Assembly: GCF_010727325.1 (NCBI RefSeq) | Contig: NZ_AP022565.1 | Span: 5,394,001-5,458,000, forward strand | Reading direction: 5' to 3' | DNA: 64,000 bases | Source: Mycolicibacterium alvei | GTDB taxonomy: Bacteria; Actinomycetota; Actinomycetes; Mycobacteriales; Mycobacteriaceae | Shown: positions 1-7,590 of the stretch, piece by piece | Numbering within the stretch: position 1 is the first letter of the stretch | How the letters are laid out: every line of letters starts with the position of its first letter | Program-made: the position numbers and the translations under genes | The notes under the pieces: generated by a model | What the model saw: the letters and a program-made list of their open reading frames with translations, nothing else | What the model was told of the DNA's origin: nothing | Database searches by the model: none

Positions 1-1
1 A

Positions 2-946
2 CAGATCGGACTCGACTTCGATTCCCTGCGGGAGCTGCGCGAGGACATCATCATGGTGCGCATGCCGGGCTTCGGGCTCGACGGGCCGTGGCGGGACAAC
101 CCGGCATTTGCCTACATCATCGAGGATGCGTCGGGGCTGAGCTGGCTCACCGGATATCCGGATCGTGCTCCGTTCGAACCGTATTCGATCGGTGACCCCA
201 ATGCCGGGGTGCATGCGCTGTCGGGACTGATGCTCGCGCTCGAGCATCGCCGCCGCACCGGGCAGGGGACGCTGGTAGAGGCCGCGATGGTCGATGCGGC
301 GCTCAACGTAGCCGCCGAGCAGGTCATCGAGTACTCGGCCTACGGTGCACTGCTGCAGCGTGACGGCAACCGGGGTCCGGCCGCCGCGCCGCAGAACATC
401 TACAAGTGCGCCGATATCGACGAGTTCGGCCGGGCGGACAGCTGGGTGGCGATCGCGGTCGGCACCGATGCTCAGTGGGCCGCACTGCGGGCGGCGCTGG
501 GGCAACCGGGCTGGGCCACGGACCCGGAGTTGGATTCCGCCGCCGGGCGCCGGGCGCAGCACGATCTGATCGACCGGGAACTTGCCGCCTGGTGTCTACC
601 GCGCAGCGGAGACGAGATCGTCGAAACCTTGTGGCCCGCAGGTATTCCAGTGGCCAAGGTCATGCAGCCGCACCGGCAGCTGGAACTGGAGCAGGTGCGA
701 TTCCGGCGGTTCTTCGAGCATGTCGGGCACCCGGTGAACAACGCGGCACCACACAGCACCCTGCCCGTTTCGCTGGCCGATGGCCCACGGTCGCTGCATC
801 GGCAGGCTGCACCGCTGCTGGGCGAGCACAATCACGCACTCCTGGCCGAGCTGGGGCTGTCCGAGGAGGAAATCGCGGCACTGGCCGACGACGGCGTGAT
901 CGGTACCGAGCCCGGGGTGGGAGGCCGTCGCAAGGCGGCCCGCTGA
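2..946 (+). CDS. Family III (CaiB/BaiF) CoA-transferase, 5' end outside window
   Basis: The frame is open from base 2 to a TGA at 944-946, so the gene begins before the window and about 314 residues are visible. It follows the family III CoA-transferase pattern (GFGLDGPW, then EDASGLSWLTG, then GDPNAGVHALSG, and LGEHN near the end). Such enzymes move CoA between acyl groups in the cytoplasm, usually to activate an acid for degradation. In ordinary members the catalytic Asp sits in a block like AYDLLVQA before the SG pair, as in the second copy at 59488-60738. Here the aligned block reads AFAYIIEDASG, so that Asp appears to be Ala. It may therefore be one half of a two-domain or paired enzyme. 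It is the first gene of the left catabolic arm. Confidence 0.85.
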   Translation, partial: QIGLDFDSLRELREDIIMVRMPGFGLDGPWRDNPAFAYIIEDASGLSWLTGYPDRAPFEPYSIGDPNAGVHALSGLMLALEHRRRTGQGTLVEAAMVDAALNVAAEQVIEYSAYGALLQRDGNRGPAAAPQNIYKCADIDEFGRADSWVAIAVGTDAQWAALRAALGQPGWATDPELDSAAGRRAQHDLIDRELAAWCLPRSGDEIVETLWPAGIPVAKVMQPHRQLELEQVRFRRFFEHVGHPVNNAAPHSTLPVSLADGPRSLHRQAAPLLGEHNHALLAELGLSEEEIAALADDGVIGTEPGVGGRRKAAR

Positions 947-953
947 TCCGGGC

Positions 954-2231
954 TCAGGCCCGCTCGAACGCGTCGAGCATCGTCCCGAAATCCTCGGTGT
1001 CCCAGAGGTGCAGGACGTTGCTCAACATCAACAGCTGAGCCCGGACCGGCTCGTTGTGCGCGATCCGAGGGTCGAAGCGATCGATGGGGCCATCCGGCAA
1101 TGCTGTGTGCAGGTAGGCCGGTGCGTCGAGCAACCAGGTCACTCCCATCAGTGCGGCATACAACATGAGTTGAGTACGTAGCGTGGGCAGATCGAGTGCG
1201 GGTCCACCTGCGGCCCGGAACTCGCCGGCGAAATGTGTCAGCAGCGCGTCGAGGTGGCGGGCCCAGATCTCCGTCTCGGCGCTACACAGTGAACCCCACA
1301 GGGCCATCGCGACATTCATGACGCTGACGCAGCCCCAGTCCATCAGTCCGCAGCCCGGTGTCCCGTCGGGTTCGGTCCAGAACCAGGCGTTGTCGACGTT
1401 GGCATTCCAGTGGCACAGCGATACCTGGTCGTCGGTGGCAGCCAGCCAGGTCATGATCGCGTCCTCGGCCGCGGCAATGCGGGCGACGTCGGCGAGCATG
1501 CGCGTGGTGAACTCCGGTTGCCCGACGACGGGCGGCAGCAACGCCGGATACCGGGCCGCGAATGAGGTCAACCGGTGGACTTGGGCGGCGAGCTCGGCAG
1601 GGGAGTGGAATGCCCGACTGCCGACGGTCACTTTCGCTGCGTCGTAGCGGAATTGCTCGGTCACCCTGTCGGGGAGCGCGCCGCCGTGATGTGCGCCCGC
1701 CAACCGTGCGACCGACGTGAGCAGGGCGCGGTAATGCCCGACGGGATCGGGCATCTGATAGTCCAGGCATTTGGCGTAGTGCGGTTCGATCCCGGCGGTG
1801 CCGAAGGAGATCCGTTCGCTCAGAAGGATTCCTGTGCACGAGGCCTGGTGGTAGTCGGCGAACAGACAGAGCGGCACCGTGACGGGAAGACGGGTGCCGG
1901 CCGACAGCGTACCGAACGCCACCTCAAGCTCCATCTGCGATTTCCCGCGGTCCCGGCGGGGATTGTCGAAGTCGCGGGAGAACTTGACGAACAGTTCCGT
2001 GGGCAACCCCTCGACCGGATGGGCATATCTGACATCCAGCAGCGCCTTGCGTCCGGTGCTGCCTCCGGCACAATCCTCCAACCGGGTGATCGCGCTGACC
2101 CGGTTGTCCTTCGGGAGAACGCCGAAAGTGCGGAGGGCTTCGGTCAGGAACGCCGGCCCGGCCTCGCGGAGCGTGTCCGGATCAGCGGGAAACTCAAGCC
2201 CGGTGCCGTCGCCGGTCACCCAACGTTGCAT
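954..2231 (-). CDS. Phosphotransferase-fold (APH-like) protein with altered catalytic loop
   Basis: A 425-residue protein resembling the aminoglycoside-phosphotransferase/choline-kinase fold, which is common beside lipid catabolism genes in mycobacteria. The N-terminal lobe carries a VKF segment (about residue 100). The catalytic loop reads CHWNANVDN (about residue 295), followed by LMDWG as the metal-binding DFG equivalent. In active APH enzymes the loop is HxD....N; here the catalytic Asp position is Asn, so kinase activity is doubtful. The ATG at 2231 faces the SDR start at 2271 across a roughly 39-bp divergent gap. The gene ends 7 bp after the CoA-transferase stop, in convergent orientation. 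The substrate cannot be read from the sequence. Confidence 0.75.
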   Translation of the reverse strand: MQRWVTGDGTGLEFPADPDTLREAGPAFLTEALRTFGVLPKDNRVSAITRLEDCAGGSTGRKALLDVRYAHPVEGLPTELFVKFSRDFDNPRRDRGKSQMELEVAFGTLSAGTRLPVTVPLCLFADYHQASCTGILLSERISFGTAGIEPHYAKCLDYQMPDPVGHYRALLTSVARLAGAHHGGALPDRVTEQFRYDAAKVTVGSRAFHSPAELAAQVHRLTSFAARYPALLPPVVGQPEFTTRMLADVARIAAAEDAIMTWLAATDDQVSLCHWNANVDNAWFWTEPDGTPGCGLMDWGCVSVMNVAMALWGSLCSAETEIWARHLDALLTHFAGEFRAAGGPALDLPTLRTQLMLYAALMGVTWLLDAPAYLHTALPDGPIDRFDPRIAHNEPVRAQLLMLSNVLHLWDTEDFGTMLDAFERA

Positions 2232-2270
2232 CTAGCCTCATCGCCGGTCGAGCCAGTAGCGTCAATGCCC

Positions 2271-3095
2271 ATGGCTATCAATCCTTCTGACATTCTGCTG
2301 ACCGGACAGGTGGCCGTCGTCACCGGCGGTGGCAGCGGCATCGGTCGGGGTATCGCTGCCGGCCTGGCGGCATTCGGGGCTTCGGTGGCGATCTGGGAAC
2401 GCAACCAGGAGAGCTGTGCCGAAGCCGCTGCGTCGCTCGGTGTGCTGGGGATCGTCACCGATGTGCGGGACGCCGAACAGGTGGATGCCGCGCTGGCGCA
2501 GACCACCGCGGAGCTGGGGCCGGTGCGCATCCTGGTCAACAACGCCGGGGGTGTGTTCGCCTCGCCGCTGCTGGAGACGAGCGAGAACGGTTGGGACGCA
2601 CTGTATCGGAGCAACCTGCGCCACGTTCTGCTGTGTACGCAGCGGGTTGCGCGCCGGCTGGTTGCCGACGAATTGCCTGGCAGCATCATCAATCTCACGT
2701 CGATCGAGGGAGTGCGTGCGGCTCCCGGCTATGCGGCGTACGCAGCGGCGAAGGCCGGCGTCATCAATTACACCCAGACTGCGTCGTTCGAGTTGGCGCC
2801 GCACGACATCCGGGTCAACGCGATCGCCCCCGACCTCACCCTCACCGAGGGGCTCATGGCGCTGTCCCCGGACGGGCCGCCGTCGGGTATCGCTGATGGC
2901 ATCCCGCTGGGCCGGGCCGGTCACGTCGACGAAATCGCAGGAACGGCAGTCTTTCTCGCTTCCGGTCTGTCCGGTTACCTCACCGGACAGACGCTTCACG
3001 TCGACGGCGGCACTCGGGCTGCGGGTGGCTGGTACCGCCACCCGCAGACCGGCGCTGCCACACTTGGTCCGGGCCAGGGAACCGGACCTACTTGA
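2271..3095 (+). CDS. Short-chain dehydrogenase/reductase (SDR)
   Basis: A 274-residue classical SDR using NAD(H) or NADP(H). It shows the TGGGSGIG cofactor loop near residue 17, VNNAGG near residue 90, a catalytic YAAYAAAK block, and the C-terminal YLTGQTLHVDGG. The frame is open far upstream, but that extension overlaps the opposite-strand phosphotransferase and has no homology I recognise. I chose the ATG at 2271 (MAINPSDILLTG); an in-frame ATG at 2265 is equally possible, and no strong ribosome binding site is visible. The stop overlaps the next, convergent SDR by 8 bp. The likely role is oxidation or reduction of a hydroxyacyl or alcohol intermediate in the arm's pathway. Confidence 0.85.
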   Translation: MAINPSDILLTGQVAVVTGGGSGIGRGIAAGLAAFGASVAIWERNQESCAEAAASLGVLGIVTDVRDAEQVDAALAQTTAELGPVRILVNNAGGVFASPLLETSENGWDALYRSNLRHVLLCTQRVARRLVADELPGSIINLTSIEGVRAAPGYAAYAAAKAGVINYTQTASFELAPHDIRVNAIAPDLTLTEGLMALSPDGPPSGIADGIPLGRAGHVDEIAGTAVFLASGLSGYLTGQTLHVDGGTRAAGGWYRHPQTGAATLGPGQGTGPT

Positions 3096-3933
3096 GGCAG
3101 CTTCCCGCGTCGACCGGCAGTGTCACACCGGTGATGTAGCGGGCCTCGTCGGAGGCCAGGAACAGCACGGCGTTGCTGATGTCCACGGCCTCGACCCACG
3201 GGATGGGCAGGGTGTGGAAAAGCTGGCAGATCGGCGCCATGTCGTCGGGGCCCGGGTTCTCCAGGTCGGGCCGGAACATCTTGAAGGTGCCGTCGTTGTG
3301 CAGCATCGGGGTCGCCACGTGGGTGGGATGCACGGTGTTGCAACGGATGTTGTGCTGGCCGAGCTCCACGGCGAAGCCGCGCATCAGGCCGACGACGCCG
3401 TGCTTGGCGGCGACGTAGTTGCCGCAGTGCGGGTAGGCCTTGAGGCCGCCGACCGAGCTGGTCAGGATGATCGACCCGCCGCGGCCACCCTCGATCAGGT
3501 GCGGCACACCGGCTTTGACCGACTTCCAGACGCCCGAAAGGTTGATGTCGATCATCTCGTCCCAGTCCAGCTGGCTGGTCTCGTGCAGGACGTCGCCGCC
3601 GTTGCCGATACCGGCGTTCGCCACGATGACGTCGAGGCGGCCGAGCTGTTCGACACCGCTGTCCACGGCCGCCTTGATCGCATCGGCATCGCGGACATCT
3701 ACCTCGGCGGTGACGACGCGACGGTTGAGCCCCTTGATGAGATTCGCGGTCTCGGCCAGATCATCGGAGGTCGACGCCGGGATGGCGGTCTCCACGCCGG
3801 GCCGGATCGGTCCACAGATGTCGATTGCGATGATGTCGGCGCCCTCCTGCGCCAGCCGTACCGCGTGGCTACGTCCCTGGCCACGGGCCGCGCCGGTGAC
3901 GAACGCGACCTTGCCTTCCATCCGTCCAGTCAT
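3088..3933 (-). CDS. Mycofactocin-type SDR oxidoreductase
   Basis: A 281-residue SDR starting MTGRMEGKVAFVTGAARGQG. The GAARGQGRSHA cofactor loop, the IAIDIC strand and the insertion after it (about residues 42-58) are typical of the SDR group whose nicotinamide is held tightly and re-oxidised by mycofactocin in mycobacteria. The catalytic block is NYVAAKHG, and the end is YITGVTLPVDAG. It probably oxidises an alcohol of the degraded compound. Mycofactocin dependence is inferred from family resemblance; no mft genes are in the window. Its upstream region (3934-4380) carries two copies of the GAGAAY-N3-RTTCTC dyad, so it is probably controlled with the TetR at 4381-5100. Confidence 0.85.
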   Translation of the reverse strand: MTGRMEGKVAFVTGAARGQGRSHAVRLAQEGADIIAIDICGPIRPGVETAIPASTSDDLAETANLIKGLNRRVVTAEVDVRDADAIKAAVDSGVEQLGRLDVIVANAGIGNGGDVLHETSQLDWDEMIDINLSGVWKSVKAGVPHLIEGGRGGSIILTSSVGGLKAYPHCGNYVAAKHGVVGLMRGFAVELGQHNIRCNTVHPTHVATPMLHNDGTFKMFRPDLENPGPDDMAPICQLFHTLPIPWVEAVDISNAVLFLASDEARYITGVTLPVDAGSCLK

Positions 3934-4066
3934 TGATTGCCCCAGTTCTGTTTGATGACGTGCTACATACTCGGTGAAAATCTGTGCAGCTGCTCAGCAC
4001 TCTTTCACCGGGCGCTTATCGTGTCAACGACAGATACGTTTCGGGCAGTTTGCACTCTCGGTTTGG

Positions 4067-4081
4067 AAGAACAGAATTCTC
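4067..4081. promoter_or_regulatory. Operator-like dyad, imperfect (AAGAAC-AGA-ATTCTC)
   Basis: Half-sites AAGAAC and ATTCTC are separated by 3 bp, the same spacing as the better copies at 4364, 5157 and 55991. It lies about 135 bp upstream of the mycofactocin-type SDR start. It is probably a weak binding site for the TetR protein encoded at 4381-5100. Confidence 0.45.
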
Positions 4082-4363
4082 GGTCCGTCATGGTGGCCGT
4101 GATCTGCGACGGGTCCATGGCCGAGCGCAATCGGAATCCGGATATCGACGTCGCGGTGGCTCCCAGGCCGCACAGTTCGCCGGCCTCGACGCCGATCTTT
4201 TCGGCACCGAAGACATGAACAGGGGTCAGTTCCAGGTGCGGATGCTCGACGATCGAGCGCATCGCGGGGATCCCGACGGTGCCGGTTGCTCATGGCGCGA
4301 CGCGAGAGTGGGAAGTCCGGAGATCGGGCACGCGCCTGAGTGTCAGGAGCGTTCTACCTCTAA

Positions 4364-4378
4364 GAGAACGAAATTCTC
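4364..4378. promoter_or_regulatory. Operator-like dyad GAGAAC-GAA-ATTCTC
   Basis: A 15-bp dyad with 6-bp half-sites and a 3-bp centre, two bases past the stop of the TetR gene and upstream of the SDR that is read in the same direction. The same pattern recurs in both arms of the locus. Confidence 0.6.
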
Positions 4379-4380
4379 AA

Positions 4381-5100
4381 CTAGCTGGCGGCGAATCCGC
4401 TGGCGCAGAAGTCCCAGACTTCGTCGGCCGAGATCGGGTTGATCGACGCATCGTCGTTGCCGCCGCTCGATTGCGCGACGAACATCACGGTCTGCATGGT
4501 CATCGCCGCCATCCGCCGCGGGTTGATGCCCGAGCGCAGTTGACCGGCCTCGGAGGCTTCCTCCATGAGCTCGGTGAGCAGGGCCAGCAGCGGCGCGTGC
4601 GCGACCTTGACCTCCGACGGATGTGAGACCAGCAAACGCGGCGCGAAGTCGGTGAACAGCGGCCGCTTGGCGGCCGGATCGGGCCGCGAGGATTCGAACA
4701 GCAGCTGAATGGCGATCTTCAGTCGCTCGATCGGTTCACCCTGTGTCGAGGTGGCCGCCCGGATCTGGTCGGCCGACCGGCTCAACGCGTCTTCGAACAG
4801 CGCGAGCAGGAGTTCGTGTTTACCGTCGAACTGCAGGTAGAAGCTCCGCAAGGACTGGCGGGACCGGTCCACGACCTCTTGGACCGTGAAGTCGGTGCTG
4901 CCCTTCTCGATGATGATCGCCTGGGCGGCATCAAGGAACCGTTGCACGCGCTGGGCGGCGCGCAATTTGGCCGTTTTGATCGACCGCTCGACAGCTCTCT
5001 GCTTCCACGCGGGTTCTTCGCCAGCGGTAGTCACTGGCGGTTCCGACGCTTGTCGAGTGGGGAGAACATGAACTGACTGTACCGGAGAACGCCTTGCCAT
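4381..5100 (-). CDS. TetR-family transcriptional regulator
   Basis: A 239-residue TetR protein. An extended basic N-terminus (about 50 residues) precedes the helix-turn-helix, seen as FTVQEVVDRSRQSLRSFY then FDGKHELLLALF (residues about 72-105). The C-terminal part is a ligand-binding domain of the usual size. The gene sits between dyads at 4364-4378 and 5157-5171, and GAGAAC half-sites also occur inside its first codons (5062-5067 and 5085-5090). It is therefore the best candidate to bind this motif and repress itself, the SDR and the divergent hydratase. The ligand is probably a CoA ester or another pathway intermediate, by analogy with other TetR regulators of lipid catabolism. Confidence 0.88.
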   Translation of the reverse strand: MARRSPVQSVHVLPTRQASEPPVTTAGEEPAWKQRAVERSIKTAKLRAAQRVQRFLDAAQAIIIEKGSTDFTVQEVVDRSRQSLRSFYLQFDGKHELLLALFEDALSRSADQIRAATSTQGEPIERLKIAIQLLFESSRPDPAAKRPLFTDFAPRLLVSHPSEVKVAHAPLLALLTELMEEASEAGQLRSGINPRRMAAMTMQTVMFVAQSSGGNDDASINPISADEVWDFCASGFAAS

Positions 5101-5156
5101 TGTGCTGTCAGACCCCCTCGCGGCCAGTGTGTCGGAGATTGTAACTTTCGTACTGT

Positions 5157-5171
5157 GAGAATAGTATTCTC
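5157..5171. promoter_or_regulatory. Perfect operator dyad GAGAAT-AGT-ATTCTC
   Basis: The palindrome extends to TGAGAATAGTATTCTCA (5156-5172), perfect around a single central base. It lies in the divergent gap between the TetR gene (start 5100, minus) and the enoyl-CoA hydratase gene (start 5307, plus), where it could control both. Confidence 0.75.
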
Positions 5172-5306
5172 ATTGCGGGAATTATAGAAGTCCTTTGGGA
5201 AGAAGGGTTTCGTACAAATATTCGGCGCCGCCGGGGCGCTGTTTGCCGGTAGGTGGCGCGTCGTGAAGACGGCTGTCGGGTGGCAGCGGTGAGCAGAAGG
5301 AAACAC

Positions 5307-6089
5307 GTGTATATCGACTACGACGTCGCCGATTCGATCGCCACGATCACTCTGAACCGGCCGGAAGCCGCCAACGCGCAGAATCCTGAACTACTCGACG
5401 AACTCGATGCCGCCTGGACCAGGGCCGCCGACGATCGCGAGGTGAAGGTGATCGTGCTGCGGGCCAACGGTAAGCATTTCTCCGCGGGCCATGATCTCCG
5501 CGGCGGCGGCCCGGTGCCCGACAAGATCACGCTCGAATTTCTCATCGAGCATGAGTCGCGCCGCTATCTGGAGTACACGCTGCGGTGGCGGAACGTGCCC
5601 AAGCCGTCGATTGCGGCGGTCCAGGGACGCTGCATCTCCGGCGGCCTGCTGCTCTGCTGGCCGTGCGATCTGATCCTGGCCGCCGACGACGCGCTGTTCT
5701 CCGATCCGGTGGCCCTGATGGGCATCGGCGGTGTCGAGTACCACGGCCATACCTGGGAACTCGGTGCCCGCAAGGCCAAGGAGATCCTGTTCACCGGCCG
5801 CGCCCTGACCGCCGAGGAAGCCGAACGCACGGGCATGGTCAACCGGGTGGTTCCGCGTGACGAACTCGATGCCCAGACCGCCGAGTTGGCTGCGCAGATC
5901 GCACAGATGCCGGCGTTCGCGCTCCGCCAGGCCAAGCGGGCGGTGAATCAGACCCTCGACGTACAAGGGTTCTACGCGGCCATCCAATCGGTGTTCGACA
6001 TCCACCAGACCGGGCACGGAAACGCCCTCAGCGTCAGCGGCTGGCCGGTGTTGATGGACATCGACGGGATGAAGCAGAACATCAAGTAG
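5307..6089 (+). CDS. Enoyl-CoA hydratase/isomerase family protein
   Basis: A 260-residue crotonase-fold enzyme for CoA thioesters. The first oxyanion-hole segment is HFSAGHDL (residues 57-64) and the second is GRCISGGLL (about 107-115). The region where typical hydratases carry catalytic Glu reads SDPVALMGIGGVEYHGH, so the exact reaction (hydration, isomerisation or hydrolysis) is not certain. I chose the GTG at 5307 because AGAAGGAA lies just upstream; in-frame GTG 5289 is the alternative. It is the first gene right of the TetR operator at 5157-5171 and so probably belongs to that regulon. The adenylate cyclase gene follows 16 bp later. Confidence 0.85.
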   Translation: MYIDYDVADSIATITLNRPEAANAQNPELLDELDAAWTRAADDREVKVIVLRANGKHFSAGHDLRGGGPVPDKITLEFLIEHESRRYLEYTLRWRNVPKPSIAAVQGRCISGGLLLCWPCDLILAADDALFSDPVALMGIGGVEYHGHTWELGARKAKEILFTGRALTAEEAERTGMVNRVVPRDELDAQTAELAAQIAQMPAFALRQAKRAVNQTLDVQGFYAAIQSVFDIHQTGHGNALSVSGWPVLMDIDGMKQNIK

Positions 6090-6105
6090 GCCTGGGGCTC
6101 TCGAC

Positions 6106-7587
6106 GTGGGGGCGATCCGGCTCAGCATCAGCTACGCGGCCCGACAGATCTACGCGCAGACCACCGCGGCAGCCGCGGTGACACTCGTGGTGCTGGCGTT
6201 GAGCCGCAATACCGTCGGCGATGCACGTCAGCTGCTCACCCAGGCGAATCTGGTTGCGCTGATCGCGCTGATGGTCGCGGCCGCGATCGTCGATACCGTC
6301 GTCGGTTGGGTCAACGTCCATCCGACGTTCAAATGGTTTGCCGCGGGGGAGAGTCCGACACCACAACAGCAGCGCGCTGCCATCCGGATCGCACCGCGGC
6401 AGACCATCATCCAGTTCACGACGTGGGCGGTGAGCGCGCTCGTGTACACGCTGCTGAACCTCGATGCGGGAGGGGGCGTCGCCTACGTCATGGGCGGTGC
6501 GATCCTCTTCGGTGGCATCGCGGCCGCCTGCATGGGATTCCTGGTGACCCAACGGATGTTGCGGCCGATCGTCGCGGCGTCGCTGACCGCTTCCTCGGCC
6601 ACTATCGGCCGCATGCCCGGTGTACTGGCCCGGCTCATCACGATCTGGACCCTGTTCAGCGGGTTGCCCATGCTGGGGATCGCGTTGATCGTGTTGGCCC
6701 GCTCCAACGGCTGGTTCGTGCAGAAGACGGCGCCGGTCGAGGCCGCCGTATTGGTGGTCGCCGTCATCTCGCTGGTCTTCGGTCTGCGGTCCATGGTTCT
6801 CGTCGCCCGTTCGGTCTCCGATCCGATCGGGGAGGTCGTGCTGGCCATGAAAGCCGTCGAACGCGGTTGGTCCGGTGTGTCGGTCAAGGTGTACGAGTCC
6901 TCCGAGATCGGCCGGCTGCAATACGGATTCAACCGGATGCTGGCCGGCCTGACCGAGCGGAACCGGTTGCGGGACCTGTTCGGCCGGTACGTCGGGGTCG
7001 ACGTGGCCCGCCTTGCCTTACAGCAGGGTGGCGCGGTCACCGGCGACGTCCGTGAGGCCGCCGTCCTCTATGTCGACCTGGTCGGTTCGACCGCACTGGC
7101 CGCCTCGCGGCCGCCGCAAGAGGTGGCGCAGCTGCTGAACGGGTTCTTCAAGATCGTGGTGGACACCGTCGAACGCCATCACGGTCTGATCAACAAGTTC
7201 CAGGGTGACGCCGTGTTGGCGGTGTTCGGTGCACCGTTGCGGTTGGACAATCCGGCCTCCTCGGCGCTGGCCACTGCGCGGGCGCTGGTGCCACGGTTGC
7301 ACGAACTGCCGGATGTGGAATTCGGCGTGGGCATCTCGTGCGGCTCGGTGTTCGCGGGCAACCTCGGTGCCGAGAACCGCTACGAGTACACCGTGATCGG
7401 TGATGCCGTCAACGAAGCCGCGAGGCTGGCCGACCACGCCAAGGATCGGGAGTCGACCGTGCTGTGTTCGGGAAGCGCGCTGGCCCGTGCCGACGCGGAC
7501 GAGACCGAGCACTGGGCGGTGCGCGGGTCGACGGTCCTGCGTGGCCGTTCGACGGCCACCGTCTTCGCCGAACCCGTCACCCCCTAG
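6106..7587 (+). CDS. Membrane-bound class III adenylate/guanylate cyclase with HAMP domain
   Basis: A 493-residue protein with about six hydrophobic membrane segments in residues 1-240, a HAMP segment (about 235-290, SVSDPIGEVVLAMKAVERG), and a class III cyclase domain (about 310-490). The metal-binding Asp residues lie in LYVDLVGST and FQGDAVLAVFGAP, and the late substrate/transition-state block is VIGDAVNEAARLA, so the catalytic set looks complete. It should make cAMP at the membrane, as related mycobacterial multi-pass HAMP cyclases do. The GTG start at 6106 has no strong ribosome binding site. Its TAG stop (7585-7587) lies inside the 10-bp target repeat of the compound transposon, so the coding region survived the insertion exactly. 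Confidence 0.88.
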   Translation: MGAIRLSISYAARQIYAQTTAAAAVTLVVLALSRNTVGDARQLLTQANLVALIALMVAAAIVDTVVGWVNVHPTFKWFAAGESPTPQQQRAAIRIAPRQTIIQFTTWAVSALVYTLLNLDAGGGVAYVMGGAILFGGIAAACMGFLVTQRMLRPIVAASLTASSATIGRMPGVLARLITIWTLFSGLPMLGIALIVLARSNGWFVQKTAPVEAAVLVVAVISLVFGLRSMVLVARSVSDPIGEVVLAMKAVERGWSGVSVKVYESSEIGRLQYGFNRMLAGLTERNRLRDLFGRYVGVDVARLALQQGGAVTGDVREAAVLYVDLVGSTALAASRPPQEVAQLLNGFFKIVVDTVERHHGLINKFQGDAVLAVFGAPLRLDNPASSALATARALVPRLHELPDVEFGVGISCGSVFAGNLGAENRYEYTVIGDAVNEAARLADHAKDRESTVLCSGSALARADADETEHWAVRGSTVLRGRSTATVFAEPVTP

Positions 7588-7590
7588 CGC
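7581..7590. repeat. Left 10-bp target-site duplication of the 42.5-kb compound transposon
   Basis: CCCCTAGCGC here is repeated exactly, in the same orientation, at 50111-50120, directly outside the two outward-facing IS ends. It includes the stop codon of the adenylate cyclase gene. Confidence 0.85.

Larger units (their letters stand above)
3934..4380. other. 447-bp non-coding region between SDR and TetR genes
   Basis: No reading frame here resembles a protein I recognise. The short open frames lack ribosome binding sites and overlap on both strands. The recognisable content is two GAGAAY-N3-RTTCTC dyads (4067-4081 and 4364-4378), consistent with a long regulated leader for the SDR at 3088-3933. 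Confidence 0.6.

Noticed and set aside
1575..2264. An upstream extension of the SDR at 2271
   Set aside because: It lies antisense over the phosphotransferase gene; the SDR fold begins at 2271.
3937..4442. Open frames on both strands between the SDR and TetR genes
   Set aside because: They overlap each other, lack ribosome binding sites and family resemblance, and span operator-like dyads; treated as a regulatory region.
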